Assembly (NCBI RefSeq): GCF_017873605.1
Contig: NZ_JAGGKI010000002.1
Location: 1-64,000, forward strand
Direction of reading: 5' to 3'
Source of the DNA: Paenibacillus lactis
Lineage (GTDB): Bacteria; Bacillota; Bacilli; Paenibacillales; Paenibacillaceae
Length of the DNA stretch: 64,000 nucleotides
Shown here: piece by piece, positions 17,284 through 25,880 of the stretch
How positions within the stretch are numbered: position 1 is the first letter of the stretch
How the letters are laid out: each line of letters starts with the position of its first letter
Made by a program: the position numbers and the translations under genes
The notes under the pieces: model-generated
The model's database searches: none
The model's input: the letters and a program-made list of their open reading frames with translations, nothing else
What the model was told of the DNA's origin: nothing

Positions 17284-17300
17284 GCCTTTATTACGAGACA

Positions 17301-17350
17301 AATAAGGGGCTCCCTCAAGGTTCTTCTCAACCCGGGAGCCCCTTATTTTA
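17301..17350. terminator. Bidirectional terminator between Gln-rich protein and lipoprotein genes
   Basis: A 14-bp stem AATAAGGGGCTCCC / GGGAGCCCCTTATT is followed by TTAAG on the plus strand. The mirrored sequence gives TTATTTGTCTC on the minus strand. Confidence 0.9.
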
Positions 17351-17399
17351 AGTCTAGACTTCGATATAACCTTCTTCCGGTCCACCCCCGCCGCCTTGC

Positions 17400-17978
17400 T
17401 TACGGGCTTACCTCAAATTCAATCTCCGCCTGAATCTTGTACTTTTCGGGTTCTTCGCCCGTCTCTCCTTCGGCCGGGTGAATCACGAAATCAGCCGAGC
17501 CATACACGACATAACGTCCCTCGGGAAATCCATCCTTCAAGGAACGTATGAAATTTTGATAATCCTTCGTATCCTGTTCGCTATAACCTCCGCTGCCTGT
17601 ATAATCCTCCCGCAACAGCTCCCCCTTCTTCAGGGTCGTTGTAATGTACGGCTCGTTCATCATATAGTCAATGCTGTAATTTCGGGTCAGCTCCTTTATC
17701 GGAAAATAGAAAGGAGAGGCGGCATGGCCAATGGTAATCTCATCCTGTTCCCCGACATATTCAAGCTCTGCATAAATCTTTAGCTTCTCTCCTTGACCGT
17801 AACGCTCGCTTTCGCTGACCAGTCGGTAGACGAAATCCCCTTCCTTCATTTCGGTACGGCTGGGCCGGACTGCTTGATCTGAGGCAGGCTCAGGCTTGGC
17901 AGGCGCAGGTTCTCCTTTCTGGGCGCATCCCGTTATAAATAGCATCACAATAGCCGCAGCTATCAGGTATTTTCGCAT
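17400..17978 (-). CDS. Lipoprotein, function unknown
   Basis: A 192-residue protein with a lipoprotein signal (MRKYLIAAAIVMLFITGC, lipobox Cys18). A Pro/Ala/Glu-rich spacer follows, then a beta-rich domain (residues about 45-190) containing YRLVSESERYGQGEKLKIYA and YVVYGSADFVI. This resembles small immunoglobulin-like secreted domains such as BsuPI-type modules, but similarity is weak and no function is assigned. It is exported and lipid-anchored on the outer face of the membrane, and is the only gene of its transcript. Confidence 0.8.
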   Translation of the reverse strand: MRKYLIAAAIVMLFITGCAQKGEPAPAKPEPASDQAVRPSRTEMKEGDFVYRLVSESERYGQGEKLKIYAELEYVGEQDEITIGHAASPFYFPIKELTRNYSIDYMMNEPYITTTLKKGELLREDYTGSGGYSEQDTKDYQNFIRSLKDGFPEGRYVVYGSADFVIHPAEGETGEEPEKYKIQAEIEFEVSP

Positions 17979-18237
17979 ATTTGATCACCTCAACCTCCAG
18001 ACGGCCGAAGCGGGAACAATGTTGCATGCTCAATTAAAAAAAACCGTTTTTGGAAATCCCTCCCACATGGAGGAGCTCCAATAACGGCTTCCAAACTTAG
18101 CTTCACATGACCATATCGTGAACTCTATGAGGGACTTTCAAGGACTTTCAAGCGGCAACGCGGGCCTGCACCAAAAACCGGACCACGAATGGCCATCATC
18201 GGTAAGACGCTGTGCATCATCGATTTAAAGAATCTTT

Positions 18238-18255
18238 CTCGGCCCATGGGCCGAG
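18238..18255 (-). terminator. Hairpin terminator after ywbE
   Basis: CTCGGCCC-AT-GGGCCGAG is a perfect palindrome, followed on the minus strand by AAAGATTCTTTAAA. The T run is weak, so termination may be partial. Confidence 0.55.
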
Positions 18256-18259
18256 GCGT

Positions 18260-18457
18260 TTACGGCTCGTAGATATGTTTAACGCGCCCGACTTGTCCAT
18301 CCTGCAGCCGAACCTTGATGCCGTGCGGGTGGCTGGGAGAATTGGTCAATATGTCCTTAACCACGCCGCGTGTAAGCTTCCCTGTTCGCTGATCCTGCTT
18401 CAATACGATATCCACCTCAAGTCCCGGCTTGATGTTGGAACGCTGTCCGCCATTCAT
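18260..18457 (-). CDS. ywbE: YwbE family protein, 65 residues
   Basis: The small protein matches the YwbE family almost end to end (NIKPGLEVDIVLKQDQRTGK, then TRGVVKDILTNSPSHPHGIK and VRLQDGQVGRVKHI). It is a compact beta-barrel-like family conserved in Bacillota and some proteobacteria, of unknown molecular function. The ATG at 18457 follows GGAGTG by eight bases; upstream in-frame ATGs have no ribosome binding site and would add residues absent from the family. Confidence 0.92.
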   Translation of the reverse strand: MNGGQRSNIKPGLEVDIVLKQDQRTGKLTRGVVKDILTNSPSHPHGIKVRLQDGQVGRVKHIYEP

Positions 18458-18575
18458 TTTCTGATCACTCCTGTTCATGTGGTGTATAGCCTCTGATGCA
18501 ATGAAAGTTATGTACACCATACTGAATACGGCTTTCAATTGCAAATACCCGTCTTATGCCTTCCCTACGCACAGC

Positions 18576-18622
18576 AGGGCCGCCCCTTCTTGGATACGAA
18601 CATCCATTCAAGGAACGGCCCT
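18576..18622 (-). terminator. Hairpin after the NlpC/P60 gene, weak terminator
   Basis: AGGGCCG/CGGCCCT arms enclose an inner stem (CCTT..AAGG, GGAT..ATCC). No real T run follows on the minus strand, so it may stabilise the 3' end rather than terminate. Confidence 0.4.
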
Positions 18623-18666
18623 ATTGTCAGACACATATGATAAAGATATGACGATTCATATTGGTG

Positions 18667-19467
18667 TTACAGTACGCTGCCGCCATAGAGGAAGCGGTTC
18701 TTCCAGGAACTGCTGAACTCGCCTACCAGGACGCCTCCGGATTTTTTGGAGTACGTATGCAGCAGCTTGTTATCGCCTAAGTAAATCGCTACGTGCGTAA
18801 TTCGCTGAGTTGCTTTATTTACACCGGCATACGCGGATACCGAAGAGCCTCTGTAGCTCATAAAGAACACGAGGTCGCCCCGCTTCAATTGGCTGATGTT
18901 GTATACATCGGTTCCTTTATCCTTGATCCATTGGCCTTGAGTCCGGGAGTTGCCCGGGAGTGTAATGCCGGCTCCGTCCATATATGCGCGGCGGACGAAT
19001 GCCGAGCAGTCAAAGGTCTTGGTTGAGCTGCGGTTGGAGCCGAATTCGTATGGTGTACCCAGGTACTTCATGCCTGCGCTGATGACTTTTTCAACACTGG
19101 CATTGGCGGACGGCTTGGCAGCGCTTTCCGAACCGCTTCCGGAATTGGAGTTTGAGGAGCCGCTTTTCTGGGTAATGAACTTGGAAGAAGCATACCCTTG
19201 TTTGCCGTCCGAATTTTTAATTTTATACCATCCCGAGCTGACACCCAGAATTTGAACGCTGTCGCCTTTATAGACACGGTCAAGCACTTTGCCCGACGTC
19301 GAAGGCTGGCTGCGCATATATACATTCGCATTCGCTACGCCGCTAGCTGCAGACTGCACGCTTGCAGCAGCAACCTCATTCACAGACCCATATCCGTAAG
19401 AACCAAGAACAGCTGCTGACAGTAGTGCTCCGGCCATCAATCTTTTAACACTTGTTTTCGAGAAAAT
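18667..19467 (-). CDS. Secreted SH3b-NlpC/P60 cell-wall endopeptidase, probable ATT start
   Basis: A signal peptide (FSKTSVKRLMAGALLSAAVL, cut after EVAAA) is followed by a bacterial SH3 domain (NANVYMRSQPSTSGKVLDRV to YASSKFI). A Ser/Gly linker leads to an NlpC/P60 domain with catalytic Cys in TFDCSAFVRRAY, His in ITHVAIYLG and a third polar residue in LLHTYS. Such enzymes cut gamma-D-Glu-diaminopimelate bonds in peptidoglycan. A good ribosome binding site (GGGGGAG) lies seven bases before an ATT at 19467, giving an ideal signal peptide. The nearest upstream ATG (M-T-I-S, about 75 nt before) has none. A TATAAT lies just before that ATG. Confidence 0.88.
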   Translation of the reverse strand: MFSKTSVKRLMAGALLSAAVLGSYGYGSVNEVAAASVQSAASGVANANVYMRSQPSTSGKVLDRVYKGDSVQILGVSSGWYKIKNSDGKQGYASSKFITQKSGSSNSNSGSGSESAAKPSANASVEKVISAGMKYLGTPYEFGSNRSSTKTFDCSAFVRRAYMDGAGITLPGNSRTQGQWIKDKGTDVYNISQLKRGDLVFFMSYRGSSVSAYAGVNKATQRITHVAIYLGDNKLLHTYSKKSGGVLVGEFSSSWKNRFLYGGSVL

Positions 19468-19861
19468 ATGAATCTCCCCCGTCTCGTTTGATTTTAGGAA
19501 TGACGAAATTGTCATATTTCGTGATCCCGCAATCATTATAGACAGGCTATGTCTCGGGACGCATGCAACTATTTTCATAAAACAGCATGCCAAGTATTGG
19601 TAAAGAGGAGGACTTTAGTCGCTTTTTAGACCTGTATTTTGAATAAATAACACATATTTGAAGAAATAAATGCCAAAATAACCCATGCACCGGAAGCGTC
19701 ACTAACGTTTCTTCGGTATGATGGGTCTTTATTCTTACGGTAGTATTCGAATGCGGAAGGGATAAAATCAGAGCTTGTCCGATCGTTTTCCTATCAGACA
19801 AACTCTAGTTTATCGCACGACTTATATCTTATTCCACTACAATTTTGTAATCTTTAGGGCT

Positions 19862-20626
19862 TTATGGCCTCTTGGCGTACAGCCGGTATCCAGGATCTTC
19901 CGGCACATCGATAAGAATCATGCGCAGATTGTCCTGAGCCTTAAGGGTCAGCCATTCTCCCTCCTCTGATTTCATGACTACAAAGTCCCGATGATGGAAA
20001 ACCAGCTCGTCCTCTCCTGAATTGAATTTGCCCTTCCCCCGAACCGTCAATGCGGCAGCATACCTTCCGGGCTTCAATTCATACTTGGCTTCATGTCCGG
20101 CTAAAATCTGAATATCCAGCATCCTTGCATCCACCGATACGTCGACCGGGGAACCGCTGCCAATTAACGTCGTCACCGAGCCCCCCTGAATTCGATTCAC
20201 CGGAAACACGTCCTGCCGATACTGCCGGCTGGCCGGATTCTGCTTCAGCGAATCGCGCAGATAAGGCTCAAGCCAAATTTGAAAGCCTTCCGCATCCGGT
20301 CCGGTATAATGCTCCTCATGCTTCAGCCCCGAGCCCGCTCTCATCAGCTGCAGGCCTCCGGCTCCCGTTTCGCCGCGCAGGCCTTGCGAATCCTGATGCA
20401 CCGCAGTGCCCTGTATCATATACGTTACGATTTCAAATCCTTGATGAGGATGTTCTCCCACAGTGCCTTCGATAGGCGAACGAAACCAAGACCAGTAGAA
20501 TATCGGCCCGACACGATTCACGGCTGACCCTTCCCCTGAGAGGCCGATCGGCTTCAGCTCGGCAATTCTTCCTCCGTCTAAAGAGCCTTTCCCATAGTTC
20601 TCCGGCATATATACTTTGCCTATCAT
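19862..20626 (-). CDS. Pirin family protein
   Basis: A 254-residue bicupin. The N-terminal cupin carries the pirin metal site, GEHPHQGFEIVTYMIQG and later GLKHEEHY (His, His, His and Glu ligands), and the sequence MRAGSGLKHEEH is diagnostic. Bacterial pirins such as YhhW act as quercetin 2,3-dioxygenases in vitro; in vivo roles vary. GGGGGAG precedes the ATG. Shorter than some pirins, but both cupins appear present. It is monocistronic, upstream of the NlpC/P60 gene. Confidence 0.9.
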   Translation of the reverse strand: MIGKVYMPENYGKGSLDGGRIAELKPIGLSGEGSAVNRVGPIFYWSWFRSPIEGTVGEHPHQGFEIVTYMIQGTAVHQDSQGLRGETGAGGLQLMRAGSGLKHEEHYTGPDAEGFQIWLEPYLRDSLKQNPASRQYRQDVFPVNRIQGGSVTTLIGSGSPVDVSVDARMLDIQILAGHEAKYELKPGRYAAALTVRGKGKFNSGEDELVFHHRDFVVMKSEEGEWLTLKAQDNLRMILIDVPEDPGYRLYAKRP

Positions 20627-20788
20627 GTTCAGTCTCCCCCTTTAACCTATCCCGCAAATTCCCTATGAACAGGTGACTTGCCCAGATCATCTCGACTTCA
20701 AGATAGCATCGCTGATAACAGATTATATATCAACATCCTATTTTTCCCTGTCTCCGTTTTAATGCAGCAGTCGATTTTTTAGTTTTTT

Positions 20789-20831
20789 TTCAGGTTAGGT
20801 TCAGCTCGGCTTCAGTTAGACTACTTATGAT
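20789..20831 (+). promoter_or_regulatory. Three 11-bp direct repeats plus -10 box: OmpR-family activator site
   Basis: TTCAGGTTAGG, TTCAGCTCGGC and TTCAGTTAGAC (20789-20821) are head-to-tail copies with exactly one helical turn of spacing. TATGAT (20826-20831) follows, with no usable -35 box. This is the layout of PhoB/OmpR-activated promoters. It lies 37 bp before the response regulator gene, pointing to autoregulation. Confidence 0.75.
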
Positions 20832-20867
20832 AGGCTTTAGCTAACAGATAGGGGAGCGCTGTAAGAG

Positions 20868-21554
20868 ATGGAATCATTCAACGGAATTCGCGTATTGCTC
20901 GTCGATGACGAGCCGCATATCCTGCAATTTTTGGAGCTCGGATTACGCAATGAGGGCTTTGATGTAAAGACGGCGTTTGACGGGGAAAGCGCGCTGGCGG
21001 CCGTGCACAGCTATCAGCCGCATGTCATTATTCTTGATGTCATGATGCCCGGAACCGACGGTCTAACGGTGTGCCGCAGGTTAAAGGAGGAAGAAGCGGA
21101 CATTGCGATCATCATGCTGACGGCGAAGGATGAAATCGATGACCGCGTCAAAGGACTCTTGATCGGGGCCGATGATTATATGGCCAAACCGTTCAGCTTC
21201 GAGGAGCTGCTTGCCCGCATCCAGGCGCGGCTTCGCAATCAGTTCCCCAGCCTGCTCGGAGAAATTCGGCTGGGGCCGTTTGTCATTGACGATCGCAAGA
21301 AGGAAATCGCTTTTCGCGGAGAGGCCCTCGGGCTGTCGCCTACGGAATATAAGCTGCTGAAGCTGCTTGTAACCAAGCACGGCACCGTGCTTAGCAAGAC
21401 GAATATTTTGAATATCATATGGAACTATGATTTCGGCGGAGAGGATAATATCGTGGAAGTGTACATCCGATCGCTGCGTGAGAAGCTGGGGGACAAGGAG
21501 CATCGCATCATCCGGACCCTGCGCGGGGCGGGATACCGCGTGGACCTGCCATGA
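20868..21554 (+). CDS. OmpR-family response regulator
   Basis: A 228-residue regulator with a receiver domain (DDE at 13-15, phospho-acceptor D57 in VIILDVMMPGTDG, Lys in MAKPFSF). The C-terminal winged helix is of PhoB/OmpR type (LSPTEYKLLKLLVTKHGTVL and IRTLRGAGYRVDLP). GGGGAGCG precedes the ATG. Its last codons overlap the kinase start (ATGA). The triple repeat upstream suggests it binds its own promoter. No target gene is adjacent, so the regulon lies elsewhere. Confidence 0.92.
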   Translation: MESFNGIRVLLVDDEPHILQFLELGLRNEGFDVKTAFDGESALAAVHSYQPHVIILDVMMPGTDGLTVCRRLKEEEADIAIIMLTAKDEIDDRVKGLLIGADDYMAKPFSFEELLARIQARLRNQFPSLLGEIRLGPFVIDDRKKEIAFRGEALGLSPTEYKLLKLLVTKHGTVLSKTNILNIIWNYDFGGEDNIVEVYIRSLREKLGDKEHRIIRTLRGAGYRVDLP

Positions 21555-23107
21555 GCCAGCAAACCAAGCGACGGCTGCGGCTCAAAGGGCCTAGTTCGCT
21601 GCGCATGCAGCTGCTGTCCAGATCCCTCATTGTCCTCGCGGTGCTGCTGATTCTGATCGGCATGCTGCAATATGTCTGGATGAAGAACGCCATGCTGCAG
21701 AACCAGGCGGAAGCGCTGGCCCTGCAGCTTCGCTCGATCCCAAGGGAGCTGTGGGATCCGGATCTTGGGAACGCCGCCCGGCACGCGATGCCCCGCCCCG
21801 GCACGGACAATACGGCGGACGAAACGACGGACGAATCGAACGGTTCGGCGGGGAATGCAGGCAAGGGATGGACAACTCCCCCGCGTTCGGAAAGACCTCT
21901 GATGTTTCTGCCGAACATGTCCCTTGCCCGGATCGAAACGAACGGCAGCCATACCGATCTGTCCTCGGACAGCAGCGGACGGACCGCTCCCAAGCTATCG
22001 TCCGATACCTACAGTCAAATCCTTCAGGAGTTCCAGGAGCACCGGCCCGTGAAATACAAGGTTGTCGACGATGCCGATGGCAACGAGCAGCTGATCGTAT
22101 TCCGGCCGCTGGGAACTCCGGGATCCCCCACCGGCCTGCTTCAGCTCGGGATCGATACGGACGCGCTGCATGCCGTGCTGATGCGGCAGCTGGTCATCTT
22201 CGCTCTGCTTGCCTTTCTCGCGATGGCGGGGGGCGTGGCGCTGTATCTGCCTCTCCTTCGCCGGACGCTCCTGCCCCTGAACCGGATCGTGGATACGGTT
22301 AAGCGCACCGATGCCGGGAATCTGGCGGAACGGTTTCCGGCAGCCCAAGGCCAGCAGGAAATCGACCGTCTGGCCGAGTCGTTCAACGGCATGCTCGAAC
22401 GGCTGGAGCATGCTTTCGAAGCCGAACGGGAGGCGAAAGAGCACATGCGGCGGTTTGTTGCCGATGCTTCGCATGAGCTGCGAACGCCGCTTACCTCCAT
22501 TCACGGCTTCCTGGAAGTATTGCTGCGCGGGGCGGCCGATCACCCGGAACAGCTGCATGCGGCGCTCTCCAGCATGCATGGGGAATCCCGGCGAATGAAG
22601 AAGCTGGTCGAGGATCTGCTGCTGCTGGCCAAGCTTGACCAGAGGCCAAAGCTTCAGGTTCAGCACGCAAGACTGGATCTGCTGCTCCGCGAAATGGAGC
22701 CGCATTTGCGAATGCTCGCCCAGAACAGAGCCGTAGCGTTTCAGCCCCTTCCTGTCCAAGGCCGCTGCGACCCCGACAAGCTGAAGCAGGTCATCTACAA
22801 CCTCTTTCAAAACGCGGTCCAGCACACCGACCCAATCGATGGCGCTATTACCGTAGCCTTGAAGCAGCAAGGAGATCACGCCGTGCTCATCGTAAGCGAC
22901 AACGGGCCCGGCATTCCGGAGGAGCATCTTCCCCATCTGTTCGAGCGCTTTTACCGCATTGATCGTTCAAGAGCCCGCATCCAGGGCGGGGCCGGACTCG
23001 GACTGGCCATTGCCCATTCCATCATGACTGCGCACGGCGGCAGCTTGTCCGTCGCCAGCACCCTCGGTGAGGGAACTGCGTTTCGCGCGGAATGGCCGGC
23101 GGAATAG
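21551..23107 (+). CDS. HAMP-type sensor histidine kinase, partner of the upstream regulator
   Basis: A 518-residue kinase with transmembrane helices at about 24-44 and 212-235. They flank an extracellular sensor of about 165 residues that contains an acidic Asp/Glu/Thr/Ser stretch (near 85-105). A HAMP domain (235-290), HisKA with H308 (FVADASHELRTPLTSIHGF) and HATPase (NLFQNAVQHT, SDNGPGIP, FERFYRIDRSRA, GAGLGLAI) follow. It is translationally coupled to the regulator. The class resembles envelope-stress and YkoH/CssS kinases, but the signal is not identifiable. Confidence 0.92.
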   Translation: MSQQTKRRLRLKGPSSLRMQLLSRSLIVLAVLLILIGMLQYVWMKNAMLQNQAEALALQLRSIPRELWDPDLGNAARHAMPRPGTDNTADETTDESNGSAGNAGKGWTTPPRSERPLMFLPNMSLARIETNGSHTDLSSDSSGRTAPKLSSDTYSQILQEFQEHRPVKYKVVDDADGNEQLIVFRPLGTPGSPTGLLQLGIDTDALHAVLMRQLVIFALLAFLAMAGGVALYLPLLRRTLLPLNRIVDTVKRTDAGNLAERFPAAQGQQEIDRLAESFNGMLERLEHAFEAEREAKEHMRRFVADASHELRTPLTSIHGFLEVLLRGAADHPEQLHAALSSMHGESRRMKKLVEDLLLLAKLDQRPKLQVQHARLDLLLREMEPHLRMLAQNRAVAFQPLPVQGRCDPDKLKQVIYNLFQNAVQHTDPIDGAITVALKQQGDHAVLIVSDNGPGIPEEHLPHLFERFYRIDRSRARIQGGAGLGLAIAHSIMTAHGGSLSVASTLGEGTAFRAEWPAE

Positions 23108-23184
23108 GGACCGAAGCGAGAGAATCTCCATCGTTCTTCGTATTTGCGCTCGTGAGGCCTGGTGGCCATACTTCGAGCCTGCAT

Positions 23185-23248
23185 AGGGGCTGTCTTCAGG
23201 GTTTTTCATTTCCAAAAAATCCGGTTGGACAGTCCCTTTGCTTTTCCC
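23185..23248 (+). terminator. Terminator between the two-component pair and the bce module
   Basis: Outer stem AGGGGCTGTC / GACAGTCCCT and inner GGGTTTTT / AAAAAATCC make one long hairpin, followed by TTGCTTTTCC. Confidence 0.75.
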
Positions 23249-23315
23249 TGTAACCTGACAATTTGGTACAATAACAGACGTTAGTACAATGTCAATTGAA
23301 GGGAATTTTATCGAT

Positions 23316-24017
23316 ATGTTCAAAATCTTGATTGTTGAGGACGACACCCGTCTCGTCAGCCTGCTGAAAGAGCATCTTCATAAATTCGGATATACGACCC
23401 AGTCCGTGGATGATTTCGAAACGGTCCGCGATCAATTCGAGGACTTCGATCCCCATCTCGTGCTGCTGGATATCAATCTGCCCAAGTACGACGGTTATTA
23501 CTGGTGCCGTCAGTTCCGCAGCCTCTCCACCTGCCCGATTATTTTCATTTCGGCCCGCGACGGCAAGATGGACCAAGTGATGGCGCTTGAAAACGGTGCG
23601 GACGATTACATTACCAAGCCGTTCGATTACGAGATCGCCATGGCCAAGATCAAGAGCCAGCTTCGCCGCGCCTACGGCTCCTACGCCGCCGGGCACAACG
23701 AACGGACGCTGTCCGTTTCTGGCCTTACGCTGGACGTCGAGCGTCTCTCCCTGTCGCTGGATCAGGCTCATACCGAGCTCAGCCATACGGAGGCTAAAAT
23801 TTTGGACGAGCTGATGAAGAAGCCCGAGCAGGTTGTCAGCCGTGACCGCCTGCTTGAGAAAATCTGGGATGACCAGGCCTTCGTTGATGATAATACGCTA
23901 AATGTGTACATCACCCGTGTTCGCAAAAAACTGGCGGCGCTTGGCATCCAAGAAGGACTCCAAACCGTACGCGGGCGCGGCTATCGCCTCATACCGAACT
24001 GGAGGGATGACGCATGA
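23316..24017 (+). CDS. bceR: BceR-type response regulator of a peptide-antibiotic detoxification module
   Basis: A 233-residue OmpR-family regulator with phospho-acceptor D52 (VLLDINLPKYDGYYWC); the YDGYYWC segment is typical of BceR/PsdR. The DNA-binding domain ends VRGRGYRLI. The ATG at 23316 follows GAAGGG; the frame opens 27 bases earlier, but the shorter start gives the normal family N-terminus (MFKILIVEDD). It overlaps bceS by four bases. It should activate the bceAB genes from the inverted repeat at 25015 in response to drug flux through BceAB. Confidence 0.92.
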   Translation: MFKILIVEDDTRLVSLLKEHLHKFGYTTQSVDDFETVRDQFEDFDPHLVLLDINLPKYDGYYWCRQFRSLSTCPIIFISARDGKMDQVMALENGADDYITKPFDYEIAMAKIKSQLRRAYGSYAAGHNERTLSVSGLTLDVERLSLSLDQAHTELSHTEAKILDELMKKPEQVVSRDRLLEKIWDDQAFVDDNTLNVYITRVRKKLAALGIQEGLQTVRGRGYRLIPNWRDDA

Positions 24018-25009
24018 GACTGTTCCTGCAAGAGCAGCGCCCTTTAATCGTCGTCTACATCGCCCAGCTGCTGCTCGTATCGCTTATCTACCGGCTGGAC
24101 GGCTACCGCAACGGCAAGGTCGTCCTGTACGCCTACATGATCAGCCTCCTATTGCTGCTGGGCTATTTGGCATTCCGCTATATCGCCAACCACTCCTTCT
24201 ACCGCCGGCTTGCCCAGCCGATCGCGGGCGAAGCCGTTACCGGCGAATCCTCGGCCGAATCCTCCCATACGCCGCTTGCCGAAGCCCTGCAGCAGCTTCT
24301 GCGCAGCCAATTCCGCCAGTACTCGACCGAACTGCACAACTATAAGCATAAAATCGAGGGACATCTCCACTTTATCAACCAGTGGGCTCATCAGATGAAA
24401 ACACCGATCTCGGTCATCCACCTGATCCTTCAGGACGATGACGACCCGCGCTTCGCCGCCATCGGCGACGAGCTCGACCGGCTCAAAAAAGGCCTCGACC
24501 TTGTCTTATATACTGCAAGGCTCGATACCTTCGAGCATGATTTCTATGTTGAGCAGCTGCCGCTGGAGCAGGTCGTCCGCGGGGTAACCTCCGAACAGAA
24601 ACGGCTGTTCATCCGGCGCCGAATCTATCCCGCCGTACGGATCGAGAGCGGCTTGACGGCCGCCTCGGACGAGAAGTGGCTGTCCTTCGTGCTCACGCAG
24701 ATTTTGACGAACGCGGTTCGGTATACGCTAAAGGAGCAAGGCACGGTCCATCTGACCGGCTATGCGCGAGGTGAGCAGGCCGTGCTGGAAATCCGGGACG
24801 AAGGCATAGGCATTCCCGCAAGCGACTTGCCGCGCGTCTTTGACCCTTACTTCACCGGAGAGAACGGCCGCCGGTTCCAGGAGTCGACAGGCATGGGGCT
24901 TTATCTTGTGAAACAGATACTGGACAAGCTCGGTCATGCTTTGGAGATTGAATCCAAGGTGGGTGAGGGCACCACGGTCCGCATTATTTTTGAACGTTCC
25001 GTTTGCTAA
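24014..25009 (+). CDS. bceS: BceS-type intramembrane-sensing histidine kinase
   Basis: A 331-residue kinase with two membrane spans (about 11-28 and 38-56) and only a few residues between them, so it cannot sense directly and depends on the BceAB transporter. The phosphoacceptor is H126 in FINQWAHQMKTPISVI, a hallmark of the BceS/PsdS group. ATPase motifs include ILTNAVRYT, DEGIGIPASDLPRVFDPYFT and TGMGLYLVKQI. It is coupled to bceR by overlap. Confidence 0.93.
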   Translation: MRLFLQEQRPLIVVYIAQLLLVSLIYRLDGYRNGKVVLYAYMISLLLLLGYLAFRYIANHSFYRRLAQPIAGEAVTGESSAESSHTPLAEALQQLLRSQFRQYSTELHNYKHKIEGHLHFINQWAHQMKTPISVIHLILQDDDDPRFAAIGDELDRLKKGLDLVLYTARLDTFEHDFYVEQLPLEQVVRGVTSEQKRLFIRRRIYPAVRIESGLTAASDEKWLSFVLTQILTNAVRYTLKEQGTVHLTGYARGEQAVLEIRDEGIGIPASDLPRVFDPYFTGENGRRFQESTGMGLYLVKQILDKLGHALEIESKVGEGTTVRIIFERSVC

Positions 25010-25014
25010 AAAAA

Positions 25015-25081
25015 CCTTACAAGGTTGTAAGGAAACTGTAAGTTACGGACATGGCGGAGCCGGATGCAGGTATTTTACAAT
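25015..25081 (+). promoter_or_regulatory. BceR-type operator and promoter of bceAB
   Basis: CCTTACAA-GG-TTGTAAGG (25015-25032) is a perfect 8-bp-arm inverted repeat starting six bases after the bceS stop. A further TGTAAG lies 11 bp downstream of its second arm. TACAAT (25076-25081) is a -10 box without a good -35, as usual for an activated promoter. The spacing of about 43 bp fits BceR-class sites. Binding by this BceR is inferred. Confidence 0.65.
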
Positions 25082-25109
25082 GATAGCAACGTACACAAGG
25101 AGTGAAGTT

Positions 25110-25880
25110 ATGCCGATCCTTAGCGTCAAGCACCTATCCAAAATCTACGAAGGCAAAGTGGCGTTCCAAGCGCTGAACAACATTCACTTCGCGGTTGAAA
25201 AAGGAGAGTTCGTCGGGATCATGGGCCCATCCGGCAGCGGCAAAACGACGCTGCTGAACCTGATCGCCACCATCGATCAGCCGACGGCGGGCGAGGTCAT
25301 CATCGGCGGACGCAATCCCCATCTGCTGAACCGGACCGAGATGGCACTGTTCCGGCGCCGGGAGCTGGGCTTCGTGTTCCAGCATTTCAACCTGCTCGAT
25401 ACGTTGACAGTCGAGGAAAATATCGTGCTGCCGCTAACCATGGAGGGGATGCCTTTAGTTGAAATGGAAGCTAAACTGAAACGAATCTGCGGTCAGCTCG
25501 CTATCGAGCCTATCCTGCACAAGCGCACCTATGAAATATCCGGGGGGCAGATGCAGCGGACCGCCATTGCCCGGGCGCTCATTCAAAAGCCGTCCCTCAT
25601 CCTGGCCGACGAGCCGACAGGGAATCTGGATTCCAAGGCATCCAAGGACGTCATGCAGACCTTGTCCGCCGCCAGCCGGGAGGCTTCCGCCACCGTGCTG
25701 ATGGTGACGCACGACCCGGTTGCCGCCAGCTATTGCGACCGCGTCTTGTTCATCAAGGACGGGCAATTATATAATGAAATGTATTGCGGCGACAACCGCC
25801 AGGCTTTTTTCCAGAAAATTATCGATATGCTCGCCCTGCTGGGAGGAGGAAGCCATGACCTTTCGACAATTCGCTTTTAG
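25110..25880 (+). CDS. bceA: BceA-type ABC transporter ATP-binding protein
   Basis: The 256-residue ATPase shows Walker A GPSGSGKTT (39-47), Q-loop VFQHFNLLD, signature YEISGGQMQR and Walker B LILADEPTGNLDS, all of the MacB/BceA group. The ATG at 25110 follows AAGGAG; a longer open frame begins inside bceS without a ribosome binding site. With BceB it frees undecaprenyl-pyrophosphate or lipid II from bacitracin-like peptides and signals to BceS. Its end overlaps bceB by 26 bases. Confidence 0.94.
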   Translation: MPILSVKHLSKIYEGKVAFQALNNIHFAVEKGEFVGIMGPSGSGKTTLLNLIATIDQPTAGEVIIGGRNPHLLNRTEMALFRRRELGFVFQHFNLLDTLTVEENIVLPLTMEGMPLVEMEAKLKRICGQLAIEPILHKRTYEISGGQMQRTAIARALIQKPSLILADEPTGNLDSKASKDVMQTLSAASREASATVLMVTHDPVAASYCDRVLFIKDGQLYNEMYCGDNRQAFFQKIIDMLALLGGGSHDLSTIRF

